From assembly GCA_006176705.1 (NCBI GenBank), contig QRFJ01005784.1, forward strand, positions 186,001 to 250,000: 64,000 nt of DNA, written 5' to 3'. Under the pieces are notes generated by a model. It saw nothing but the letters and a program-made list of their open reading frames with translations. It had not been told where the DNA came from and did no database searches. The translations under genes were made by a program, and so were the position numbers. The DNA comes from Cocos nucifera (Eukaryota > Streptophyta > Magnoliopsida > Arecales > Arecaceae). Shown here one piece after another: positions 21,264 through 32,078 of the stretch. Each line of letters opens with the position of its first letter. Position 1 is the first letter of the stretch.

Positions 21264-23531
21264 TGTTAGATATATGTGCCCTCGAAGTCAAAATTGACTG
21301 ACACTTGTAATATACTTCTAGGAGCAAAATTATAATTTTGACTATAAATAATAAAATAAATTATTTTCTATCATAAATGTGTATTTAGTATTTGTGATAT
21401 ATCCCTTGAGTTAATGGTAATAATAATTCATATTTTCAAGAGTTAAAAATTTAAGACATGAATTTTCATTTATTAACTCATAAAATGCTCCTGACCGTAG
21501 GATCGTCATGAGAATGGTGATTGATCCAAAAGATTAGTGTACAATCGCTTCTTTATAGTAGATGAGTATTGAGTCTACGGTGTAGAGACATCGAAGCGAG
21601 AGTACAGATACTCGTTAGAGAACGTGGGCACTGAGCGTGACCACCTCGAGTAGTCATAAGGAAGTCTACCTTCTCATCGATGACTGATTTGAAGCTGCAG
21701 TGGTGTGTCTGATTCTTTGACCTGAGGTGCATCGGTAGTTCATCTTGAGGGTGTTATAGTTTGACTACACCATGACTCGATCTTCTAGCCATTTGAAATC
21801 CTGAGGTGTATGTTGGCTATAGTATGTTCATTGTAGGAATTGGATTGCACCAAGAGGAAATCTATCTACCTTGGTAGAAGAGGAGCAGCCCTATAATGAT
21901 CATGAGAATCAAGTCCATGAGCCCATGGCCATGGCATAGAGTGAAATAATAGAAAGAGTTTCTATTAAGATTTTTACATCAGACTTGAATCGAATGATTA
22001 AATCATATGATAGAAATTAGGGTTTGACGAGTTCACCTTAACCCTAATCTGATCGGGGCTCAAGATAGAAGAACTTAATCACACAAGTAGTTGCACCGAG
22101 AGGTTTATTTTCAATTTTGATGGATTGCCACCATATATTGCTAGGTGTCACTGATGGATTTTGGGAGCAATTAGAATGATTTAGATGATCGATCATTCCA
22201 GTTGTCTGAATAAGAAGAGTTCTGATTTGATGATGTCGATGATAGAGATCATGACATATCCCATTACCATATAGAACTGAATCTAACTAGGTCACACAAA
22301 CAAGAGTTTGGATCTGGATATCATCAATTGGACTAACTCAGTTCAATTGATTTGAATTAGATTCAATTAGGTTCAAGAAAATCGTACTAGCACACGATTG
22401 AACCTAACGTTCTTTTTTTTCTATCATTAAAAGTTGTCTCGATTGAGCCAAATGTGTTTGTGCTCACTCAGGTACCTTTACTTGATCTGACTGGAGCTTG
22501 TCTAGGTTAGAAAAGGATTATCTTAATTTATGAGATAAATTTGAGACAATACCTACCATTTTCCATCAACTGCTAATTCTTATCCTTTGACTTTGGTCAA
22601 ATGTTGACCTTTGACCCTTGGACATCTGTCCATGTGTCATGCACTTATTGGAGAGTAGATAGGGGCTTGTCTCCTTACTAAAATTTGGAAAGGAGGGGGC
22701 ACATGCCTAGGATGGCGTGCACCCATGGATAGGGATGCCTGGAGTTCCATGCAGATGGGACTCCGGTTGCTTCTTGGATTCTACTTAGGTGACCCTTACC
22801 TATAGACTTTGACTAGTCTTAGGTGCCATCTAAGGATGAATTTATGAGGCTCTCATCTGATTGGATCAGATGATGTCATCCCACCAATCAGATTTAGATC
22901 TGATTGCACGAAGCAACGCGATTGGCCAGGATGATGTGGCATTGCATGGCGCAGAAGGGTCTATAAATAAACCCTGTCTGCGCCCTACTTTCATAGAGTT
23001 CTCTCTTAGCTACACCCCAAGGCTTCCCCTCTCCCTCCTCCATGCCATCTTTTGATCCTCTCTCTCCTCTCCATGCCCAAGGGAAGTTGGGCTTTAGTTT
23101 GGTGCGATCCAGGCAAGAAAAGGCCGATGAGAAAGGAAGAAGGCAGCACTGCTGTAGAGACAACTGCTGATCTTCAGAAGGAGTTTTGAAGATCCTCCAA
23201 ATCAGATCCAGATCTAATTTTTGGAGAAGTAATAAAAAAAAAAAATCTTCAGATCCAGTCCAAGTGGATATCGATAGAGGCCAGGTACTTGCGTGGCTAG
23301 ATCCAGAACTTCAAGCAATCAGTAAGATCATCAAAGGATAATCAGATTACCCAAATCAAGGTATAATTAAATCAGATTTAATTTTTTTTATTTTTATTTA
23401 TTAGATCTATAAAATTAGATCTGAAACATCTCAGATTTGATATGGATGCTTGAGAGAAATTTTTAAAATATCTTTCTTAATCCGATCAGATCTGAATGAA
23501 CATGATCCGGAAAATCAAGATTTCTCTTTCA
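21264..23531 (+). repeat. Element G right LTR (full length)
   Basis: A 2,268-bp LTR starting TGTTAGATATATGTGCCC and ending TTTCTCTTTCA, followed by CCACA and then A's RT. It holds a TATA box (22962-22970) and then a transcribed pyrimidine-rich R/U5 region. Because the ten bases before it are A's own flank, it could be read as a separate solo LTR at the same target. Confidence 0.85.
22962..22970 (+). promoter_or_regulatory. TATA box in G right LTR
   Basis: TATAAATAA lies in the context GGGTC-TATAAATAA-ACCC. The same position is occupied by TATAAATA in both B LTRs and TATATAAAT in the C 5' LTR, which marks the U3/R core promoter of this family. Confidence 0.7.
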
Positions 23532-23536
23532 CCACA

Positions 23537-23910
23537 TATATTGATACTATGCTGAAAAGGTTTAGCATGAAGAATTCTAAGAAAGACTATCTACTGATAG
23601 GCAATATTAAAATTTCTCTCTTAAAGAGAGATTATTTGATAATACCTTAAGAGAAAGTGTATGAGTAGAATTCTATATGCTTCGATAGTGGGTTCTATCA
23701 TATATGCTTTGACATGTACGCGACTAGATTGGCATACTCACTCGGGATAGTGAGTGGACACTAATCTTATTCAGGGGAGAACCACAGGAAAGTTGTTAAA
23801 ACCATCTTAAAGTATTTGAGAAATACTAAGAACTAGTGGCTTATTTATGGTGAGTTGGATTTGAGACTTGTGAGGTTTACAGACTCTAGTTTCCAATCTG
23901 AGCATGATGA
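23537..23910 (+). pseudogene. Element A RT, second part, and start of RNase H
   Basis: It continues A's RT directly after G: YIDTMLKRFSMKNSKK, then the RT-RNase H connection (a broken SGFYHICFDMYATR region, then RLAYSLGIVS, VVKTILKYLRNTK) and the first RNase H strand (LDLRLVRFTDSSFQSEHDDS). It is interrupted at CAGCA (23911-23915) by the LTR of H and resumes at 31852. It contains a duplicated-looking LLKRDYLIIP slip and several stops. Confidence 0.85.
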
Positions 23911-23915
23911 CAGCA

Positions 23916-25509
23916 TGTTGCCTAGAGGTTACGATCCAAAAGGAGGGGTGAATTGGGTTTATAAAATTTTGGCCAAATTTAGCTTTAAACAATTATGTGC
24001 CTAACTTATCTTAATTCAATTTAATGAAAATTTAATAGTGTATGCAATGGAATTAAATGTGAATGAGTTTAAGCAAGAGTTAAAACTAAATCAGCAAATG
24101 ATTAGCAATTTAAAACATGCAAGATATGTAAAGCAATGGAGAAGGAAACACAATACAAACACAAAGATTTTATAGTGATTTGGAGCAACCCGCTCCTATG
24201 TCCACTCTCCAAGCTATCCTCTTGGGAGTTCCACTATAATCCTTAGATTACAGTGCATTTGTTTTGATCTGGGATCACCAACAAATCTAGTTGATTTTGC
24301 CGAGCTCACCAATCACAACCTTACACTAATAGTTTTCCAAGTTCACTATCAATCCAGTTGGTTTTAACCTAGGAGCACCAACCATAATCTTTATACCATC
24401 CAATTACCAGCTTGGACCTACCTATATCCCAAGTTTCTTTTCCCCAAAGAAACTTGTAAAGAAACAAAAATACAAGTATAAGAATTTAGCACAAAAATAA
24501 AAAAAAAATCTTTTTAAGTTTGATGGAGAGGTTGAAAGATGGCTCTTGAAGTTTTGTATTTTTTCCTTTGAAGGCTGAGAGGAAGCTTGAATGACTGAGG
24601 ATGATGACACTTGAAAGCTTTCTGAATTTGATGTACAAAGTCCTCTCTTCTCTCTTTTTCTTTAGATATTCTATAAATCTCATAATTTTAATGATTTCTA
24701 CTTTCAATCCATTTTTCTTCTTTTTCTTTTGATTCTCCACTTTTAAATAGTCTTCATAATGGCTGAAGAAAGAGTTTGGATAGTTGAAGGGCTTGAACAA
24801 GCCGTTTGAAATGAAAATGGCTCATTGAAAAAATGTAGAAAACTAGTCATTGCAGCCTATCTCGACATTGGGGTCGACACTTTTTTTGCAAGGGTCAATA
24901 CTTTTTCTATAGGGGTTGACACTTTTTGATCTAGGGTTGACATCTTGTGATTTGGAATCGACACCTTGTACTCAAGTGTCAGCACTTGGACTGTACTAAA
25001 AAATTCAGCTTCTATTTTCTATTTTTATGCAACAAAGGTTGACCCAGGGGTCGACCCTTTCACTAGGGGTCGGGTCAACCTTTTTATGAGGCTATACAAA
25101 AAACAATGTGCCAAAATATGCCAAATTATCCATTTCAAGAGGGGATGACCTAGGGGTCATCCTTAGGATTGATCCTTTTGCTAAAACTTGATTTTCTTTC
25201 AAATTTGACATCCAAAAAATATGAAATTGCCTCCAAAAGATCAATTTTTTTTTTCTAGTTGCTCTTGAGGCTTTTGAAACATATTTTCTTCTAACTTGAT
25301 AAAATTATAAATTTTGCCCTTCTTTAAGGATCTTTATCAATTCAATTTTTTTAAATATTTTAACTTGGTGATTTTTGTGTGGATCTTTTCTTGAATTAAT
25401 TTCTTCAATTTGAACACATGAGAAGACCTACATACATTCTTAAAATATATCATTAGTATCATTTATACTCAATATTTTGGAATCATCAGAATCAATCAGT
25501 AGATCAACA
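23916..25509 (-). repeat. 3' LTR of element H
   Basis: A 1,594-bp LTR with minus-strand start TGTTGATCTACTGATT at 25509 and end GGCAACA at 23916. It pairs with 30287-31846. It contains six degenerate 20-22-bp units around AGGGTCGACACTTTTTG (24870-24988) and GTCGACC words near 25050. Confidence 0.88.
24870..24988 (-). repeat. Minisatellite in H 3' LTR
   Basis: Six units of 20-22 bp of the form (A)GGGTCGACACTTTTTGAT on the plus strand, each diverged. A matching array is at 31214-31328 in the other LTR, so it predates insertion. Confidence 0.8.
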
Positions 25510-25523
25510 ATCTTTTTCTTTTT
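25510..25523 (-). other. Polypurine tract of H
   Basis: The minus strand reads AAAAAGAAAAAGAT directly before the LTR start TGTTGATC. It confirms the minus orientation. Confidence 0.75.
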
Positions 25524-28500
25524 GATGATGACAAAATTTTATGTATATGTACAAAAATAAAATTAATGTATTTCAACTAACTAGCTAGAATAAAATATGA
25601 AGTGAGAATGTACACAAATATAAATATGCACTTCATAAAAGCTCCAAATAATGTTTCACATAATTCATATAAATGAGTATTAAGATTGCACTTTATGAAA
25701 TTTATTGAGTTTCTTAAGTATTAATTCTTTAAACATATACTTAATATACCTCTCTCTCTTTTTAACAACATCAAAAAGCTCATGAAAAGGATAAAAAATT
25801 ATCATCAAAATCAATAAGATATAAGAATTGTATCAATTTAGAGATGTATCCAATTGAGAAGATCAATTTAAATTAATCCTCTCTCCTTGGAAGAAATATT
25901 ATTTTTTCAAAAATTAGTTTGAAGTCAAATATTAAAGGCTCTCCCCTTTTTGAATGAATATGACTTTTTATTAAGATTTTTAAATATATATTTTTAAGCT
26001 TTAAAAGGAATAGAGCTTTTAAAAAGATTTGACCATGAAATCAGGCAGTATATGTACTTTAATATTCAATCTTTTTTTTTCTTGATAAATTTTGGTCAAT
26101 TAAATTTAAAAAAAATATGTATCGAAAATGTATCGAGCAAAGTAAAATACATAGTATCAAACCAAAGGATAGTCACTTTTTCAAATTCATTGCTTTGAGC
26201 AAAAATTGATTCAATACAAATAAATCATAAGGATTGTGCATTGCATATAAAAAATTTAATATCAAATTTAAATTTTCAAATGAATTTTAAAATTAAGTTT
26301 AGAAATTTATTTCTTGAAATAAGAATATGTTTTCAATTTAATTTAACTCCAATCAATTATCAAGAATAATCATGAAAATCAAAATATAAAATCAACATAT
26401 TAATGATACCATTTTAAGTAATTTTTAATAATTAATGAATAATTTACTTATCTGAAACTATTTTAAATTAAGTAAATCAAATTGAATAAATATATGAAAG
26501 CACAACTTGAAAAAACTATAAAGCATTTGATTGAAAGTTTAAAATTAATATAATAAAGCTCAAAATAAGATAATTGATTAAGAATTTAAGATCATAAACT
26601 TATTAGTATTTATAATCAAATCAAATTAGAAAATATCTCTCCCCCTGCTTTTCATTCTAATAGCTGGATTAATTTATTTTTCAACTTTCTCTCTCTTTAT
26701 TTCAAAATAAGTATATTTTAAATTTAGATTATCAAATTAAAATATACGTATTCATTCTTTCGCATTATCTTCTCTTTTTTTTTTAAAATTTGCATACTTA
26801 AGCTTTACAATTTTTGTTACTCCCTTTTTTTCTTTCAAGTTAAGCAACTTTAATTTAATATCATATTAAACTTTAATTAATACTAATTTAGTAATCAATT
26901 CATCTTAAATAAATTCTCTCTTTATGTCAAGATATTTTCAATCAAGTAGTCTTTTAAGAGTAAAAATTTTACTTTCTCTTTCTATCTTTCAAATTAAATA
27001 TATTTAATATGAAATTAACTAATGCTAAATTTAAAAATTTAGATTATTTAATTTTTAAATTTATATTTTTAAATTTTAATATATTTTTAATTAAAATATT
27101 ATATCTTCTTTAATGTTTTCTATTTTTTTATAAAAAATACATTATGGGTTTTACTTTTAAATTCAGATTCAGAGTTCTTTCATTTCTCAAAAATGTAGAT
27201 GCATACATACTTCTCAATTTTAATTAAAAGAACTTTGGATTTCAAAAATTTTGAATAATATAGTCTTGAAAATACTTGATAAATTTTTAAGAAATTATTT
27301 GTTTGTGCTATTTGAAAGAAGTTTTTTATTTATTTCTTTGAACTTTATAAATTCGAGATATATAGATCATTTTAAAATTAAGAATTTGGATATATCATAA
27401 GGATTTCTTTTTTTAAAAAATATATTTTTTTAAAGTAGTATCAATCAATTTGAAGCATAAAGGTACCAATATTGTAATTTATTCAAGATATAATATCAAA
27501 AATATATTCATGCAAAGCAGATTATACTCAAGGATATTTTCTTCTTTTTGTCAAAGATAAAGCGATAAAATATAAGACAATAATGATCTATTTAATATTA
27601 ATTATTAAAGTTTTTGATTGAAAAAGATGAATTAATTTAAATTTAGATCAAATTATCTTGATAAGTTAATTTAAATTGATATCAACAAATCATACAAAAT
27701 AAATCATGGAGAGATATTCTGCTTAAACTTAGGTCATTCTTTTCTTAAGAAATATAATTTAATTAAGTTTAAAAAAGATATAAAATTCTTGATTTTATCT
27801 CAAATGATATAAACTATGCAAAACATGATTTGGGATAAAACATCTTTTCTTTTTGTCAAAAGATAATACGATGGAATTCAAAGTAGAAATAGACTTTTTG
27901 ATACAAATAATGATACTAATTGAACAAAAATTCAGATCAAATAATAAATTTGAATCAAAGATAATTTTAAATTTCTATTTGATATAATTATAAAAATTTT
28001 GATACCAATAGTTTTAAAATTTAAAATAAATAATAATTATCTTGATACCAATTATTTAAAAATCAAATTAAATAATTTGCTTAGAAGTTTTTATGATATC
28101 AATAGAACTAAAATTTAGATCAATTAATGATTTTCTTAAAAGTTTGATACCACTTAAAGATAGAAGAAAAATCAATTTTTAGATTCATTGCTTGATAATA
28201 ATATGAATAAAATATGAAAGCATACTTCAAATTTAATTTGATACCAAGTATGAAAGGCATTCTTCAAGTTGGGGGGACAAAATCAATTAAGATTAAAATG
28301 AGAGGAATCTAGATATTGGCTCTATGTGTTGATCTAACTATGAAATTTCAAATTCTTAGGTGTTAACCTAAAATATAATGCAACTTAATACATCAAGCAT
28401 TTTAAATTTTATAATTGATGTCTTATCTTTAAGTACTTATTTCACGTTAATATTTATTAAAATTTTTATAATTTAGTATTTTATGAGAGAATGTCAAACT

Positions 28501-29013
28501 TAGTTTTACTTGTATATTCAGCAATTCAAAAATATTCATATCCAATTAAGCATCTTTTAATTTAAGTTTATTAATTATAAAATTGATATTGAAAAGCTAT
28601 TATATCATGTTGAACTTCAAGATAATTTCAATTCATGTCATAACATGATACTTAGAGGAGAGCATATTGACCTTTTTAAATCAAAGTATTCAAATCATTA
28701 AAATCAATCAATCATACTAATCTTACTAATATATAAAAAAAATTTAAAGCAAGTAAACATAATATGAAATCGTATTAAAGCTAATAGATTCAATTAAAAT
28801 ATTTTAATAATCATTGATGGTATGATGTGAGAAAAAGTTTAGATTATACCATGCATCAATACCCATTCCTTTTCATTTCCAAGGCATCTATAAAAATTTT
28901 TTTTATTTTATTTTAATTAGATTCTTGGTGTACCTACAAAATCATTTAATAATTTTTGATATCCAAGTCATCTTGGATCTATGAAGGTTAGAGCTCATGG
29001 TTCCTTTTGGAAC
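25524..29013 (-). mobile_element. Element H non-coding AT-rich interior
   Basis: About 3.5 kb of very AT-rich sequence without an open frame worth naming. Near 27890-28250 the words TTTGATACCAAT and AATTTAGATCAAATAAT recur at intervals of about 50-60 bp, giving a degenerate tandem pattern. I see no pol domain in any frame. Confidence 0.75.
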
Positions 29014-30172
29014 CTAAATTTGTTTGATAGAAGCTTGGCCATTTTTTTTAATGTTACATTTAAAAATTTTATGACTAACTTTATTACATTTAAGGCACTT
29101 AATTGAATGATTCTCAGTTGAAGTTTTATTGAGCATATTTTTATCAAACTTTTGTTTTTTTATTGAATCATAACTAATCTTAGGTTTATCAAAAATAGCT
29201 CTTTGATTATTTAAAGTAGCTTGAAGCTTTTTAGATCCAATTATAAACTTTTCAATCATGGACTTCAAGCTTTCAATCTCTTTTTTTAATTTAACATTTT
29301 TTTCTAAAAGAGATTTTTCATAAATTAAAAACTTTTTTTTTACTTTTGCTAAAGATTTTTCAGATTTCAAATATTTATCTTTCTCATCCTCTAAAGACTT
29401 TTTTGATTTTAAAAGTTTTTGTTTTTCTTCAACTAGAAATTTTTTAGAGTTTGCAAGATTTTTCTTTTTCTAAGTTAAGACTTTTATTTGTTTCTAATTT
29501 TTTTTTGGTCATATTTTCTATATTTTTCAAAAGATCTTCTTTTTCACTCAAAATCTTATCCTTTTGTTTAGCTAAAGAAAGATTAGATTTTTTAAGTTCT
29601 TTAATCTATAGTCTTATCTTTTTATGTTCATCCATTAACTCACTAAAAGCTTCATATAATTCATTAAAAGTAATTTCAGAGGAGTGTTCATGATATACCT
29701 CATTATTTTGAGGCATGAGGCAACAACTTGCTATACCCTCCTCATCTTTCTCATTCTCTTCTATGCTTTGCTCCCCCTTAATCAATATTTTTTTTCCTTT
29801 TATTTTTTCTTTTTCTTTTTTTTTTCATTCTCATGAGCCATGAGGCATATGCTGGGGTGAGCTTGATTATCTTATTGGGAGCTTGGTTCTTCTTTTTGAT
29901 TGGATTCCGTAAAAGTCATTTTTAATTTCTTCTAAACTTATTTTGCTGAAATACAAGAAGAAATTAGATTGAACTCATTTATATCTAATAAATAATAAAG
30001 CATATTTAAGACCTTAGCATTTAATTATTATTTCTTTATCATGCACTTTTAATACTTTGGGGGTGTGTGAGCCATCAACTATGATCCTCCATAGACTATA
30101 GTCATGTGCTTGTATAAAAATTTTCATCCTAATTTTTTAATAGGTATAATTTGAGCCATTAAAAAGTGGAGG
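29014..30172 (-). pseudogene. Element H gag remnant
   Basis: Copia-type gag read 30172 to 29014 on the minus strand. The N-terminal block PPLFNGSNYTY, then KIRMKIFIQAHDYSLW (about 30172-30100), is the classic start of the UBN2/DUF4219 gag, with one stop in place of the usual Trp after TY. SSCISAK and MTFTESNQ follow near 29960-29900, then an apparent internal deletion. A coiled-coil-like ELYEAFSELMDEHKK and Lys/Glu-rich part leads to an open stretch at 29370-29014. That ends with an intact CCHC zinc knuckle, CLKCNKVSHKIFKC (near 29100-29059), of spacing C-x2-C-x4-H-x4-C. Other stops are scattered. It would bind and package RNA if intact. Confidence 0.8.
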
Positions 30173-30272
30173 TCTATATATAAAATGACCTTCATTAAAA
30201 AATGATTCTATTTTGGATTGCTAAGATCTTTAGCTCTTGATGGTTAGGTTAATAATTAATAATAGAATACCT

Positions 30273-30284
30273 ACTCTGATACCA
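30273..30284 (-). other. Primer-binding site of H
   Basis: The minus strand reads TGGTATCAGAGT, one base off the initiator-Met site, 2 nt inside the LTR at 30287. Confidence 0.9.
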
Positions 30285-30286
30285 CT

Positions 30287-31846
30287 TGTTGCCCATAAGG
30301 AGGGATGAATTAGATTTATAAAATTTTGGCCAAATTTAGCTTTAAATAATTATGTGCCTAAGTTATCTTAATTCAATTTAATAAAAATTTAATAGTGTAT
30401 GCAGCGGAATCAAATATGAATGAGTTTACGCAAAAGTTAAAACTAAATTAGCAAATGATTAGCAATTTAAAATTTGCAAGATATGTAAAGCAATGGAAAA
30501 GAAAATACAATATAAATACACAAAGATTTTATAGTAGTTCAGAGCAACCCGCTCCTACATCTACTTTCCAAGCTATCTTTTTGAGAGTTTCACTATAATT
30601 TTTAGATTACAGTATATTTATTTTGATCTGGGATCATAAATAAACTCAGTTGGTTTTGCCGGGCTGATCAACCACAATCCTACATTGATAGTTTTTTGGG
30701 TTCACTATCAACCTAATTGGTTTTAACCTAGAAGCATCAACCACAATCTTTACATCATTCAATTACCAACTTGGACCTGCTTATATCCTAAGTTTTTTTT
30801 CTCTAAAGAAACTTGTAAAGAAATAAAAATATAAGTATAAGAATTTAGCATAAAAAATAAAAAGAAAAAAAACTATTTTTGAAGTTCGATGGAGAGGCTG
30901 AAATATGGCTCTTGAAGCTTTGTATTCTCTTCTTTAAAGGTTGAGAGGAAGCTTGAATGACTGAGGATGATCAATGCACAAAGTCCTCTCTTTCTCTCTT
31001 TTTATTTAGATATTCAATAAATCTCATAATTTGAATGATTTCTACTTTCAATCCACTTCTTATCTTTTTCTTTTGATTTTTTATTTTTAAATAGTTTTCA
31101 CAATGGCTGGAGAGAGAGTTTGGACTATTGGAGGGCTTGAACTAGCTGTTTGGAATGAAAAGGGCTTGTTGAAAAAGTGCAGAAAATTAGCCATTGCAGC
31201 CTATCCTAATATTAGGGTCGACACTTTTTTGCAGGGGTGGACACTTTTCTATAGGGGTCAATATTTTTTGATCTAGGATCAACACCTTGTGATCTAGAGT
31301 CAATATCTTATGCTCAAGTATCAGCACTAAAAAATTTAGCTTCTATTTTCTATTTTAATGCAATAGAGGTCGACCCATTGGTCGACCCTTTCACTAGAGT
31401 TCGACCCATAGGTCGACATTTTTATGAGGTCATACAAAAAAGAACATACCAAAGCATGGTAAGTTGCCCATTTCAAAAGGGGATGACCTAGGAGTCGTCT
31501 CTAGGGTTAACCTTTTTGCTAAAACTTGATTTTTTTTTCAAATTTGACATCCAAAAAATGTGAAATTACCTCCAAAAGATTAAAATTTTTCTCTAGTTGC
31601 TCTTAAAATTTTTAAAACATATTTTCTTCTAACTTAGTAAAATTATAATTTTGCCATTCTTCAAGAATCTTTATCAATTCAATTTTCTTGAAGTTCTTGA
31701 CTTGGTGATTTTTGTGTGGATCTTTTCTTGGATTAATTTTTTTAATTTGAACACCTGAAAAGACCAACATATATTCTTGAAATACATGATTAGTATCATT
31801 TATATTCAATATTTTGGAATCATCAAAATCAATTAGTGGGTCAACA
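30287..31846 (-). repeat. 5' LTR of element H
   Basis: A 1,560-bp LTR next to the PBS, homologous to 23916-25509, followed by the target duplication TAGCA. It includes the 31214-31328 minisatellite. It is diverged from its partner, so an old insertion, though younger than A. Confidence 0.88.
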
Positions 31847-31851
31847 TAGCA

Positions 31852-32064
31852 AAAGTGTGTTAGGGTATGTGTTTACCCTTAACGATGGAGCTATATGCTG
31901 GAAGAGTTTTAAGCAGCATACTATGGCCGATTTAGTTTACGAGATGGAATACGTCGCTACATTAGATGTTGCTGGCTGATCCATTCACTAAAGCCATTGT
32001 AGTGAAGGAGTTCGATGACTTCAAGTCGAAGATGGATATAAGATACTGCACCGATTGGTTTTAG
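31852..32064 (+). pseudogene. Element A RNase H remnant with internal deletion
   Basis: It resumes A after H: VLGYVFTLNDGAICWKSFKQHTMADLV, then EMEYVATLDVA. It jumps near 31977 to DPFTKAIVVKEFDDFKSKMDIRYCTDW, the C-terminal tail. The central RNase H part, with the YCD motif and the conserved His helix, is missing (about 70 residues by comparison with C). It runs into the polypurine tract. Confidence 0.85.
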
Positions 32065-32067
32065 TCC

Positions 32068-32078
32068 AAGTGAAAGAT
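32068..32078 (+). other. Polypurine tract of A
   Basis: AAGTGAAAGAT, one change from the family form AAGTGGGAGAT, directly before the 3' LTR. Confidence 0.8.

Larger units (their letters stand above)
17088..23531 (+). mobile_element. Element G, rearranged copia inside A, containing gypsy I
   Basis: An insertion in A's RT flanked by CCATG (17083-17087) and CCACA (23532-23536); rejoining A across it restores a continuous RT reading (LSQSM then YIDTMLKRF). It has a truncated left LTR, a gag fragment, the truncated gypsy element I, and a full right LTR. The LTR family is that of B and C (start TGTTAGATATATGTGCC). Just before the right LTR, ten bases of A's flank (CCAGTCCATG, 21254-21263) are present again, which a simple insertion does not explain. 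Confidence 0.8.
23916..31846 (-). mobile_element. Element H, gag-only copia-type LTR element
   Basis: A minus-strand element of 7.9 kb flanked by CAGCA (23911-23915) and TAGCA (31847-31851), with LTRs at 23916-25509 and 30287-31846, an initiator-Met-type PBS and a polypurine tract. Only a copia-type gag remnant is present. The remaining 3.5 kb (25510-29000) is extremely AT-rich with no protease, integrase, RT or RNase H. This layout matches the class described as TR-GAG elements (terminal repeats with a GAG domain), or a LARD-like derivative. It would have depended on enzymes from other copia elements. Confidence 0.85.

Noticed and set aside
22861..23163. Overlapping open stretches on both strands near the TATA box of G
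   Set aside because: They lie in LTR R/U5; the equivalent B and C sequences do not keep the frames.
29451..29693. Plus-strand open stretch of 80 codons in H
   Set aside because: It is the opposite strand of the gag Lys/Glu-rich region; AT-rich composition opens frames by chance.
29940..29960. Acceptor-like TTGTATTTCAG in H, considered as another leader intron end
   Set aside because: In the proper frame the sequence is gag coding (SSCISAK), and I found no matching GTAAGT donor in the short H leader.
30273..30284. PBS read as a possible tRNA gene fragment
   Set aside because: Only the 3' complement of a tRNA is present, with no cloverleaf or internal promoter boxes around it. The same holds for every other primer site here.
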